Positions 17,376-26,200 of a stretch of 60,068 nt of DNA are shown one piece after another. The DNA is taken from assembly GCF_009695765.1 (NCBI RefSeq), contig NZ_VUNI01000020.1, positions 1-60,068 on the forward strand, read 5' to 3'. How positions within the stretch are numbered: position 1 is the stretch's first letter; each line of letters starts with the position of its first letter. A program made the translations under genes and the position numbers. The notes under the pieces are model-generated. The model was given only the letters and a program-made list of their open reading frames with translations, had not been told where the DNA came from and ran no database searches. Source of the stretch: Roseburia porci (GTDB taxonomy: Bacteria > Bacillota > Clostridia > Lachnospirales > Lachnospiraceae).

Positions 17376-17666
17376 ATGCCTGAAATTGATACAATCAAAG
17401 CAATGATCAGACCACTGGCAATTGAATATGGATTAAAAAGAATCTATCTTTTTGGGTCATTTGCAAAGGGAACGGCAAACGAAGATAGTGATATTGATTT
17501 GTTGATTGAGAAAGGAAAACCAATGTCACTTCTCAAATTATCTGGTTTTCGTCAGGATGTTGAAGAAAAAATGAAACGATCAGTGGATGTAGTTACAACT
17601 ACAGGTATTGAAGCCGAATTTGCAACAGCGATAAGTGGAACGGAGATATTACTATATGAAGAGTAA
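17376..17666 (+). CDS. mntA: MNT nucleotidyltransferase antitoxin
   Basis: 96 residues of the minimal nucleotidyltransferase family. The catalytic motif G27-S28-x10-D39-x-D41 (GSFAKGTANEDSDID) is complete and a third acidic strand SVDVVTT follows. MntA antitoxins neutralise HepT by adding AMP units to a tyrosine beside its HEPN active site. ATG 17376 was chosen for its GGAGG site; the longer ORF from 17355 lacks one. The 3' end overlaps the HEPN gene by 11 bases. Confidence 0.9.
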   Translation: MPEIDTIKAMIRPLAIEYGLKRIYLFGSFAKGTANEDSDIDLLIEKGKPMSLLKLSGFRQDVEEKMKRSVDVVTTTGIEAEFATAISGTEILLYEE

Positions 17667-18003
17667 AGATATCATACTTCTTAAGAAAATATTAGTGTAT
17701 TGTAATCAAGCGGAAGAGGCAAGTAAAATGTTTGATAACGATTATGAAACATTTGTTGAAAATTCAGTGTTTACAAATTCCTGCTGTATGTGTGTACTTC
17801 AAATTGGTGAGCTCTGTAAATTAATTTCAGAAGAACTTCGTGAAGAAAATACTACAATTCCTTGGAGACAATGGTGCGGCATAAGGGATATATTTGCACA
17901 TCAATATTCAAATTTGGATTATCAGTCTACCTGGGATACAATTCAAGTTGATTTACCTGAATTAAAGCAGGAGATAATGAATATATTAAGTGATGTAGAA
18001 TAA
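17656..18003 (+). CDS. hepT: HEPN-domain RNase toxin
   Basis: 115 residues, all-helical HEPN protein with the complete RNase motif Rx4HxY: Arg77, His82 and Tyr84 in GIRDIFAHQYSN. In the characterised HepT-MntA pairs this tyrosine is the AMPylated residue. Overlap with mntA and matching motifs make this an intact type VII toxin-antitoxin pair. It probably guards the element or acts against phage. Confidence 0.9.
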   Translation: MKSKDIILLKKILVYCNQAEEASKMFDNDYETFVENSVFTNSCCMCVLQIGELCKLISEELREENTTIPWRQWCGIRDIFAHQYSNLDYQSTWDTIQVDLPELKQEIMNILSDVE

Positions 18004-18197
18004 TCGGAGTGGCTGTTGTGATTTCAATGGGGCTTGCTGAGCCGTCCTCAGCCTCCCTCAGTATGCAACACATATGCAACAACCAAAACCACAAACCCTG
18101 TATTTTAGGGCTTTTCCATCTCTCAAAACGTTAGTTTTGGTTCTCAAAGAGATAATCAATTTCACAATCCAGAACGTCTCAGGACGTTTCAGAACAG
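18004..18197. other. Element end with second att core
   Basis: No gene. Around 18058-18134 the sequence carries TATGCAACACATATGCAACA followed by a short GGGCTTTTCC tract and the 14-bp rpsI core at 18121-18134. The same arrangement, partly identical, occurs at 27757-27830. This reads as the right end of one integrated element and the left edge of the next. A second GGTTCTCAAAG and a CTCAGGACGTTTCAG stretch follow the core. Confidence 0.6.
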
Positions 18198-18256
18198 TAT
18201 ATTACACTCCAGGACATTTGTCTTGGGGTGTTTTTTTGTGAGAACTGTGGTAAAAT
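18198..18256 (+). repeat. Terminator-promoter repeat, copy A
   Basis: 59 bases: TATATTACA, the hairpin CTCCAGGAC/GTCTTGGGG, a seven-T tract, then AACTGTGGTAAAAT (array promoter copy 3 at 18243-18256). About 50 of these positions are shared with copy B at 19003-19060. Ends one unit and starts the next. Confidence 0.75.
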
Positions 18257-18341
18257 GTATTTGTATGAAATAATTGAATATTTGTATATTTGGATAGTAA
18301 TCATAATATAGATAGTGCATCTACATGAAAGGAGCATAGTT

Positions 18342-18491
18342 ATGACAACCATAAGTACAAAGAGTGGAAAAGTGATAAAAGTTGTATCTAGTGAAGAAGA
18401 GAAAACTACGCTGACAGTATCTGATAGTGAAATGGATGCTCGTGCTACAGAGGCTGTTAAAGCAGCTATAAACAAAGCAAAAAGCCAATGA
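18342..18491 (+). CDS. 49-residue putative antitoxin
   Basis: A small ORF behind AAAGGAG: charged and Ser/Thr/Lys-rich (starts MTTISTKSGKVIKVV, ends AAINKAKSQ), with an acidic middle SSEEEK. Its stop overlaps the start of the P-loop kinase gene (ATGA), the usual antitoxin-toxin coupling. It has no family that I can recognise; the antitoxin role rests only on context. Confidence 0.6.
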   Translation: MTTISTKSGKVIKVVSSEEEKTTLTVSDSEMDARATEAVKAAINKAKSQ

Positions 18492-19045
18492 TTCTTGTGT
18501 TAGCAGGTCCTAATGGCTCTGGTAAAAGTACAATCACAACATTTTTTGACAAAGTTGGTAAATACACGAATGCGGATGATATTGTTGCAGCAACTGGAAT
18601 GGATAACATGGAATCAGCCATATTAGTAGATAAAATGAGATACGAGTCTATTGATAAAAAAGAAGATTTTACTTTTGAAACGGTATTATCATCTCAGTAC
18701 AAATTAAACATATTAAGAAAGGCAAAGGAAGAAGGCTATTTTATTAAGTGTGTATTTGTATTAACTATTGACCCTAAAATCAATATCACTAGAATAGAAT
18801 CACGAGTGGCATCGGGTGGTCATAGTGTTGAAAGTTCAAAAGTGATTGAAAGATTTTACAAATCAATCAATAATATTAAAGAACTGCTCGAAATATGTGA
18901 TATTATGCATGTTTATGATAATACAGAAACACCTACAAGAATTATTCGAAAGCATAAAGATGATATATCGATTTATCCAAATGAGTATTGGGCAGAAAAG
19001 GATATATTACACTCCAGGACTTTTGTTCTGGGGTGTTTTTTATGA
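18488..19045 (+). CDS. Zeta-toxin-like P-loop kinase with a replaced C-terminus
   Basis: 185 residues. Walker A GPNGSGKST at 7-15, then an NADDI segment and FTFETVLSS, as in zeta-type kinases that phosphorylate UDP-activated sugars; the later helix RVASGGHSVESSKVIERF holds the family's conserved arginines. The final ~14 residues (DILHSRTFVLGCFL) are encoded by the terminator-promoter repeat itself, so the natural 3' end appears to have been lost by recombination at the repeat. It may still be active because the core motifs are complete. Coupled to the 49-residue ORF by ATGA. Confidence 0.7.
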   Translation: MILVLAGPNGSGKSTITTFFDKVGKYTNADDIVAATGMDNMESAILVDKMRYESIDKKEDFTFETVLSSQYKLNILRKAKEEGYFIKCVFVLTIDPKINITRIESRVASGGHSVESSKVIERFYKSINNIKELLEICDIMHVYDNTETPTRIIRKHKDDISIYPNEYWAEKDILHSRTFVLGCFL

Positions 19046-19060
19046 TAACTGTGGTAAAAT
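19003..19060 (+). repeat. Terminator-promoter repeat, copy B
   Basis: Same layout as copy A: TATATTACA, hairpin CTCCAGGAC/GTTCTGGGG, six T, then AACTGTGGTAAAAT at 19047-19060 (array promoter copy 4). The stems of A and B differ at two neighbouring positions, yet every pair is still possible through G-U pairing. Confidence 0.75.
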
Positions 19061-19100
19061 TACTTATAGTGAAAATATTTATATGCAGGGAAGGACAATT

Positions 19101-19441
19101 ATGATAGCACCAAGAAAGATAAAACATATGGCGGAGAAAATGGAAAGAGAAAATTTGGAGTTCCGCACGTTTTTGAAGTGTAGTGCAGATGAAAAAAATT
19201 AGATGAGCAATTTGCCAAATTACACAATAAATTGTTTGAAGAGTATGATTGTAGTAGATGTAGAAATTGTTGTAAGTGCTATTATGGGAGTATACCTTTA
19301 TCTGATATAAAGAAAGATGCATCTACAAACCAGCCAGAACGTTTACATAGTTTGTATAGTATGTTGGAGGCTGTTCAGGTTTGTCTGGTTGCATTTGAAA
19401 TATTTGAAAGATTAAAGACGGAATATGGCTTTGAAAAATAA
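19101..19441 (+). pseudogene. Frameshifted cysteine-cluster (YkgJ-like) gene
   Basis: The first frame (33 codons from 19101) ends at a run of seven A near 19190-19200. Adding one A would continue in frame through LDEQFAKLHNKLFEEY into DCSRCRNCCKC, the Cys-rich cluster of YkgJ-type proteins, and on to the stop at 19441. The second half is also shorter than usual for the family, so an internal deletion is likely. A homopolymer sequencing error cannot be excluded for the frameshift alone. Confidence 0.6.
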
Positions 19442-19608
19442 GTATGATACAATATGAACTAGTATACATTATTAGACAGCACATTTTAGATAGAGGAATT
19501 GAATATTATGAGGATGGAAATGTTGTTGATTTTCAATGTCCAAAGTCTTGACATAGCTCCAGTATGGGAAGAAACCGGATATTTTAATAACGATGTATGA
19601 AAATTCTT

Positions 19609-19736
19609 TTGACATGTTTTGTTAATGATGTTACTATTATCTCATAAAAGGTGCTACCGATAGACGGTTAGTCCAGTTTATGAATTGATTAAAATAATCG
19701 CCTCAGTTTACCAGACCGGTGGCGATTATTTTTTTT
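19609..19736 (+). ncRNA. Antisense RNA antitoxin, left copy
   Basis: Promoter TTGACA (19609-19614), 17-base spacer, TACTAT (19632-19637); start expected near 19644. The RNA ends at the hairpin AATAATCGCC/GGCGATTATT with a T-run at about 19736, giving roughly 90 nucleotides. Its 3' half is complementary to the 3' end of the convergent toxin gene, the arrangement of Fst/TxpA-type type I systems. Confidence 0.7.
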
Positions 19737-19822
19737 CGTGATTTATTACCGAGTGTATATCCAAGTCCAAAGCAGGTTAAGCCAAAACTTAAAACTGCAA
19801 TGAGACTTTCAAGAGTCAACAT
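19703..19822 (-). CDS. Holin-like type I toxin, extended copy
   Basis: 39 residues: a short N-terminus MLTLES, one hydrophobic helix LIAVLSFGLTCFGLGYTLG, then NKSRKK and an eight-residue extension IIATGLVN. Size and layout match the putative holin-like toxin group (TxpA-related). AAAGGAGGG lies seven bases before the second of two close ATGs. The extension results from one extra A in a homopolymer compared with the right copy. Confidence 0.75.
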   Translation of the reverse strand: MLTLESLIAVLSFGLTCFGLGYTLGNKSRKKIIATGLVN

Positions 19823-20232
19823 TGGCATCCCTCCTTTGAAAGATTTCATACAAGATGATTTCTATGTAATCAGAGGGTCACAGTCCCTCTGCTGAAGGAC
19901 TAACCGCTTACCGAATAGTGTAGTACCAAATTAATGGTAACAGTAAAATGGTTAGTATGCAATAAAAATAATTTGAAGAAAACAATTAAAAGTGAAATTG
20001 ACAAATAGGATTTGAAATATACGGAAGCTAAAGGAAGTTGTGGGCAGTTCTCAACATAAAACACATATGCAATACATAGGAACGCAAGAATGACCGAGAT
20101 GAAGCGAAGCGGAATCGATGTTCTTCTTGTGTTCGCAGATAACGTGGGAAAATCATAGACGAACGAATAAAATGAGTTGTTAAATGATACAATAAACGAT
20201 ATCATAAAATGAGACGATAAAGGAGTGGTATC

Positions 20233-20309
20233 ATGGAAACAAGATAAATCCAAATCCACCTTTTACAGAAGAGGAAAAAAACCATGCCGAATTTAGCAAG
20301 TCATTATAA
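20233..20309 (+). pseudogene. Relic of a small mobile-element ORF
   Basis: ATG at 20233 behind AAAGGAG gives only METR before a stop. One added base after GAAA restores a 25-codon frame containing NKINPNPPFTEEEK, ending TAA at 20309. I take it as a one-base-deleted element gene of unknown role. It overlaps the start of the sensor kinase gene. The 160 bases before it (20073-20232) hold no gene. Confidence 0.35.
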
Positions 20310-22110
20310 TTCAAAACAAAGTGATAGCTTGTCAAAAATTTCCGTTTTGCTGTCGATAGCAGCGGGGATTACAATGGCAGGCTTTTTGTTGTGGCTGGGA
20401 GTAACGGATAATATTGAGGTTTATCAGAGCAGAGAGGATTGTAGTTATGAGGTGCTGGAGGAGGTGGCCTGCCAGGAGATTGAGGATGCCGAAGCACCTA
20501 TAGGTATCAAAAAGGAATATGTGTTTTTCCTGGACCAGAGGAGTGATCACGATGCAAGCCTTGCGTTTTATACCGTGCATCAGAATGTGGAGGTGTATCT
20601 GGAGGGAGAGTGTGTTTTCCGGATGGAACCTGTGGAGGAACGAAGTACCATCAAAACAGCCGGCAGCAACTGGGTTATGATACCACTTTACAGGGAGGAT
20701 GCTGGAAAAGAAATTCGTGTGGAGATTACTCCAGTCTATGAAAGCTTCCGGGACAGGCAGGTTGAGTTCCTTTTTGGTTCATCACTTGCCATTTACCGTT
20801 ATCGCCTGGCATTGGATTTGCCGCAGATTATTCTTGGTATCATGGCGATATTTGTGGGAATTGTTTTTCTCTGCGTGGCAACTTACAATGTAGTTGAAAA
20901 GGGACGGGGTAAGAGCCTGATTTCTTTAGGGTTGTTTTCTACAATGATAGGTTTGTGGAGGCTGACGGATACAAGGTTCACCCCTTTTATCCTGCCGGAG
21001 AAACCTGTCTTTCTCTTCTATGTGTCTATCTGTATGTTAATGCTGGGGATGATACCTCTGATGAAATGGTTTGGGGAATATTTTGAGAAGGAAGGGCGGC
21101 AGGTGCTGGATGTCTGCTGCATTGTGGATGCACTTGCATGTCTTGTTCAGGTTTTGTTACAAATCTGCGGCATTCTAGATTTTCGGGAAATGCTAGTGCT
21201 TACACATATCCTGATTGGAATAGATGCCGTCATAATGATTGGTATTGCAGTGCAGGAACGGAAAAAGTATCCGCGGAAGAAGGAAATACCGGCAGCCAGA
21301 AGACTTTCCTATCTGTTTGTGGCAGGGGTGCTGGCAGATGTGGCAGCTTTTTATATTAAGGGTAATTCTTCCGGACTACTATTTTCGCTGATGGCGTTTT
21401 TGTTTTATATTGTATTTTTAGGTATTGCTACTATGTATAATTACAGTGAACAGGAGATAAGGATTTCAGAGCAGGAAAGACAGCTTGCCAATCAGGAGAA
21501 GGAACTGGCTGAGACGGAGCGGAAGCTGACGGAACGGCGTATCGCCGTTATGATGAGTCAGATACGTACACACTTCATTTTCAATGTTCTGACCACAATC
21601 AGCGGTTTTTGCAAGTCTGATGCAAAAAAGGCGGATGAAGCGTTGATTCGTTTTTCCAGATATCTGCGAAAGAATATAAAAATCATTGAGGAAGAAGGTA
21701 TGATTGATTTTTCAGCAGAGCTGGAGCAGTTGGAGGATTATGTTGCGTTGGAGCAGATGCGTTTCCCTGACAAGATTCTGTTTTCTAAGGACATAGAGGA
21801 AATGAATTTCAGGATTCCGCCTCTTACCGTGCAGCCACTTGTGGAGAATGCCATCAAACATGGGCTGTTGGAACAAGACCGCAGCGGAATGGTGATACTC
21901 CGGACAGAGCGGGAAGGAGAGATGGTTGTGATAACGATTGTGGATGACGGTGTAGGATTCGTTCCACAGGAGATAAAATCCAAGGAGTGCGTAGGTATCC
22001 GAAATGTCCGATACCGTCTGGAGAACATGGCAGGCGGAAGCCTTGCTATTGACAGTACTCCCGGGGAGGGGACGAAAGTAACTATAAAAATACTAATGGA
22101 GGCGGAATGA
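20284..22110 (+). CDS. 7TM-type LytS-like sensor histidine kinase
   Basis: 608 residues. One membrane helix (22-40), an extracellular domain (~45-175), then about seven membrane helices (~178-385) as in 7TM-DISM receptors. A coiled coil (390-425) follows, then a HisK domain with His430 in MSQIRTHFIFN (PF06580 type, usually QINPHFLYN). The HATPase domain has the N-box LVENAIKHG and G-boxes VDDGVGFV and GEGTKVTI. It probably senses a soluble ligand outside the cell and phosphorylates the next gene's product, with which it overlaps by 4 bases. It lies inside the repeat-flanked module. Confidence 0.88.
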   Translation: MPNLASHYNSKQSDSLSKISVLLSIAAGITMAGFLLWLGVTDNIEVYQSREDCSYEVLEEVACQEIEDAEAPIGIKKEYVFFLDQRSDHDASLAFYTVHQNVEVYLEGECVFRMEPVEERSTIKTAGSNWVMIPLYREDAGKEIRVEITPVYESFRDRQVEFLFGSSLAIYRYRLALDLPQIILGIMAIFVGIVFLCVATYNVVEKGRGKSLISLGLFSTMIGLWRLTDTRFTPFILPEKPVFLFYVSICMLMLGMIPLMKWFGEYFEKEGRQVLDVCCIVDALACLVQVLLQICGILDFREMLVLTHILIGIDAVIMIGIAVQERKKYPRKKEIPAARRLSYLFVAGVLADVAAFYIKGNSSGLLFSLMAFLFYIVFLGIATMYNYSEQEIRISEQERQLANQEKELAETERKLTERRIAVMMSQIRTHFIFNVLTTISGFCKSDAKKADEALIRFSRYLRKNIKIIEEEGMIDFSAELEQLEDYVALEQMRFPDKILFSKDIEEMNFRIPPLTVQPLVENAIKHGLLEQDRSGMVILRTEREGEMVVITIVDDGVGFVPQEIKSKECVGIRNVRYRLENMAGGSLAIDSTPGEGTKVTIKILMEAE

Positions 22111-22919
22111 AAGTAATATATGTAGATGATGAGACCGCATTGTTGGATAATTTCCGCATGACGGTTGAAGGGTTATCCATGGTGGAGGAACTAAACCTGT
22201 TCCGTAAAAGCGAGGAAGCTTTGAAATGGGCACAGGATCATCCTGTGGAGGTGGCTTTTTTAGATATTCAGATGCCGGGAATCAATGGTATTGAACTGGC
22301 GAAGAGGTTGAAAGGCATAGACCGGAATATCCGTATTGTCTTTGTGACTGCATATGAGCAGTATGCGTTGGAGGCTTTTGGGGTAGATGCTATTGGCTAT
22401 CTTCTAAAGCCTTATTTCAGGGAGGATGTAGAGAAGGAACTGGAGAAGGCCTCTTATATTGGTTCACGACCAAAGAAGAAGATAGAAATACAGACCATGC
22501 CGGATTTGCTTGTGACGGTAAATGGCAGTCCACTGCATTTGGGGCACACAAAGCAGGAGGAGTTGTTTGCACTGCTGGTTGACAGAGGAGACGTGGGAAT
22601 TACCGGAGGAGAGGCGATTGCCTGTCTGTGGCCGGATAAGACCGTAGGAGACAGCATTTACTGGGTTACCATGTCGAGGCTTAAGGATAAGCTTAAGGAA
22701 GTGGGGATTGACAATATTATCGGAACAGACGGAAAAACGAAATATCTTCGTACGGATCAGGTGGAATGTGACCTGTACCGGATATTATCGGGAAAGAAAG
22801 ATGCGATTGCGGATTATCATGGGGCATATTTAAAAAGATTTAGCTGGGCAGAGGAACGGAATGCCCAGCTTGCGGAGCAGAAAATCCAATGGGAAAAGGA
22901 TACCGGCAGCGAAAAATAA
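22107..22919 (+). CDS. Response regulator with SARP-like DNA-binding domain
   Basis: 270 residues. The receiver domain (1-120) has the acidic pair Asp7-Asp8, phosphoacceptor Asp53 (AFLDIQMPG), Thr in FVTAYE and Lys in YLLKPY. The C-terminal region (~125-235) is a winged helix resembling SARP/OmpR-type activators: a VNGSPLHLGHTKQEELFALL strand-helix start, IACLWPDK, SRLKDKL and an ECDLYRIL strand that matches the close of SARP DNA-binding domains. It is not LytTR, unusual for a partner of a LytS-like kinase. Its likely target is the adhesin promoter 130 bases downstream. Confidence 0.82.
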   Translation: MKVIYVDDETALLDNFRMTVEGLSMVEELNLFRKSEEALKWAQDHPVEVAFLDIQMPGINGIELAKRLKGIDRNIRIVFVTAYEQYALEAFGVDAIGYLLKPYFREDVEKELEKASYIGSRPKKKIEIQTMPDLLVTVNGSPLHLGHTKQEELFALLVDRGDVGITGGEAIACLWPDKTVGDSIYWVTMSRLKDKLKEVGIDNIIGTDGKTKYLRTDQVECDLYRILSGKKDAIADYHGAYLKRFSWAEERNAQLAEQKIQWEKDTGSEK

Positions 22920-22950
22920 TTAAAATATGAAAAAACTATGACAATATGAG

Positions 22951-22995
22951 CAACACAATATAGGTAGTAGGAGCTATCTGTATTGTGTTGTTTTT
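22951..22995 (+). terminator. Terminator of the kinase-regulator operon
   Basis: CAACACAATA with TAGGTAG pairs with CTATCTG and TATTGTGTTG, a ~17-bp stem, followed by TTTTT. It separates the regulator genes from the adhesin gene. Confidence 0.9.
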
Positions 22996-23019
22996 ACGTT
23001 TTGGACATTTGAAGATAAA

Positions 23020-23085
23020 GTAAAAATTGTAAAATATTAGTAAAAACCCAAAGTGTAAGGTTTTTGTAAGGGCGGGTGTGATAAT
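23020..23085 (+). promoter_or_regulatory. Adhesin promoter with heptamer operator
   Basis: TGTAAGG at 23054-23060 and again at 23065-23071 (11-base period, 4-base gap), then exactly 8 bases to a -10 GATAAT (23080-23085) preceded by TGT. Three further GTAAAA repeats lie at 23020, 23029 and 23040. Heptamer direct repeats 8 bp upstream of the -10 are the known binding layout of SARP regulators, matching the regulator type encoded upstream. The rest of the 306-base gap (22920-23225) holds the terminator and a ~140-base leader. Confidence 0.6.
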
Positions 23086-23225
23086 ATGCTACCGAGTGTA
23101 GACTGATTTGTGACAAATGTAGAAATATCCGTTATGTCTGTGAAAGCCATATACTGAGGAAAAACTAAGGTAATTCTTTTGAACAGTATTTATGCTTGAT
23201 AGATGTAAATGGGAAAGGCAAAACT

Positions 23226-26200
23226 ATGTGGTACAAAAGAAAACATAAACAAAATCATTTTTTGATTATATTATTCGCACTTATACTGGAGCTGTGTTTT
23301 GTTACCGGTATGAGTCTTCATGTAGCAAATGCAGAAGAGGCAACCGATGCAAATAATAAAATGCTGTTAAACGGTAGCTTTGAAAATATTGCTGACGGTG
23401 TTACGTTTAAGGGCTGTTACGCATCACCAACCCAAGAAAAGGTTACAGCATGGAACACAACAGCCACTGATGGAAAAATAGAATTATTTAAAGAAAATAC
23501 GGGTACTTATATAAATGGTGTGAAATTAATACCTTCAGCAGGTACTATTGCGGCAGAGTTAAATGCTGAAGAAGAGAGTACATTGTATCAAAATGTTGCT
23601 ACAACTCCCGCCAGTATCTATGAATGGGGATTGGATCATGGTGCCCGTAATTATGCGGATACCATGGCATTGGTAATCGGACCAAAACAGACTGTGGATC
23701 CATCAAAACAGGATACGAATAACGATGGAAAACCGGATAAAGGCGGACGGGATCAGTTGATGCAGATGGTAGACTGGCTGATTGCCGAGGGAAAGACGTC
23801 TGTAAAGGCATCTGAAGGTATAGAGAAACATCTTACAGTTTACAGTAAGAAATTTGCTGCAAATGGTACCTTTGCAAATAATTCCGGAAATAATGCTTTC
23901 AGTCTGAAACCAAGCGCCATCTATACGGAAGAATGGCAAATCTGGATTATAGCAGACAGAAATACCTCAAATGGTACGAATCCATGGGGCAAATATGGTG
24001 CCAATGATCCCGATAACAGTAGTACAGGGGGAAACCTGAGTGGAGATTATTTCTATACTGTACCTGCTGATCAGACAGAAACTATATTTGGATTTGTGTC
24101 TGTTGGAGGTGTTAAGGATGCATCAGGTACTCATAGTACACAAAAGACTTTTGGAAATTTCCTAGACAATATTAATTTTAAGATATTTCATCCATTGTCA
24201 GGAAGTTCGACACTTCACGGAAGCGGTGTGGTTAGTGACAGCACTGGAGCAACATCAGGCGAATCGGCTATAAGTTCAGGACACCAGATTACAGTGGACA
24301 ATCATCTGATTACCTATGCCGTGGATGGGGAACCCTTGAAGGTCCAGGCGGTTATTAAGAAAAAGGATGCTGATGAAGGATGTGAATTTGTCGGATTATA
24401 TTATACGGTACAGGATACATCGGGAAATTTGGGAACTACATTTTTGAAAAAAGATGGAAATGAGATTGATTATCAGGATAATTTGACAAATGAAGAAAAG
24501 AAGAATAAATGGATAAAATATACTAACGATGGCGGAGATATCATTTATACCTATTATCTGGATAATATCACTACGGCAACAGATTTGCATTTTGTCTTTA
24601 TCAAGAGTCCTACAGTGACTTATGACCCGAATGGGGGAAGTGTCTATACTGTTGAAAGGACTTATAATACGGATGAAGCTTGTAATGTATACAGCTTCAA
24701 GCCGGTTCCTAAAACGGGTAAGGAAAATGAATTTATATATATTTCTCCCTATGTATCCCAGGCAGCAGAAGGTAAAAATGATGGCTGGAAATTTATGGGA
24801 TGGTTATTGACCGGTGATACAGTGAGTGATATACCGCAGGATACGGTTAAGGTAAATGCTGATAAACTAGGTTCATTACTGCTTCCGGCAGAGCATACCA
24901 TTGCTTGTGATTTTAGTGGAGAAAGTACGAAGAAGGAACAGTATTTTCAAATATGGGATAAGAAAATTGATGAGTCTGACCTGAAGAAGGAGACTAATGA
25001 CTCAACATATATAAAATGGACCACAAATGATTCGAGTGCAACACTTAGTTATGCCAATATCCACAAAGGTCTTACTATGGTTGCCCAGTGGCGGTGGCGG
25101 CAGGCATTTCTTCCGCAAATAAATAGTGGTGAAGAATATACCAATTCTGATAAAGGTGGAACGGTTGAGATCACCAGTGTACCAAATACGAATGCCAATT
25201 ATGTGGATGCATATAATGAAAACGGTGGAAAAGGTGGAAAAGCTTATTTTGCCGAAACGGATGAAATTGTAACTGCCAAGGCAACGGCAAAAAAGGGTTA
25301 TGTATTTGAGGGCTGGTATGATGGTACCGGCAGTGATGCAAATTTGATTACGACGCATGCAACCTACAGTTTTACCGAAATGAAAGAAAATGTTGGCACT
25401 TACTATGCAAGATTTTCTGGAACAGTAACCCAGACCTATAAGCGCCAGGTAAAGGATGGGGATAACTGGAAAGGGATTCAGGGCGAAAATAATGATGACG
25501 CAGGAAACCTGGACCGTTATTCTTATGTTGATGTAGCAGGAAAGGACATTAGTGTTACTGCGACAGCAGGAGAAGGCTATAAATTCGTTGGTTGGTATGA
25601 TTCCACAGAAAATAAGGTGACAACAGGATTAAGTAGTGATGGAAAAACCATCAGTTATACAACAACCGGAAATGCCACTTATATTGCAAGATTTGAAAAA
25701 ACAGTAACCCAGACCTTTGACCGTCAGATATTAGAGGGAAGTACATGGATAAAAACCACAGATAATAAAGTAGGAATGCTGACCAATTATACCCATACGG
25801 ATGTAGTGGGAGCAACTGCTACTTCCACAGCGACAGCAGGAACAGGCTATGAGTTTGTGGGCTGGTATGATTCCACAGGAAATAAGGTAACTGTCGGGTT
25901 AAGTAGTGATGGAAGAACCATCAGCTATACAACAACGGGAGATGCTACATATATCGCACGATTCCAGAAAGTCAAGGTAACCCAGACCTATAAGAGACAG
26001 GTTAAGAATGGGGAAACATGGAATGATACGGATGACGACACTGTCGGAACTTTAAGCCGCTACACCCATACTACAGAGTATGGAAGTGAAACTGGAGCTA
26101 CAGCGACGGCAGGAACAGGCTATGAGTTTGTGGGTTGGTATAAAGTGGAAACAACCGGTGTAGCAGAAACGGCAACAACAGGAACCAGCCTGAGTTATAC

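Larger units (their letters stand above)
19593..20072. repeat. Long direct repeat, left copy (type I TA locus)
   Basis: About 480 bases, nearly identical to 27302-27779 apart from scattered substitutions and one- to two-base indels. It contains a full toxin gene and antisense RNA. The two copies flank the 7.2-kb kinase/regulator/adhesin module. Confidence 0.9.
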
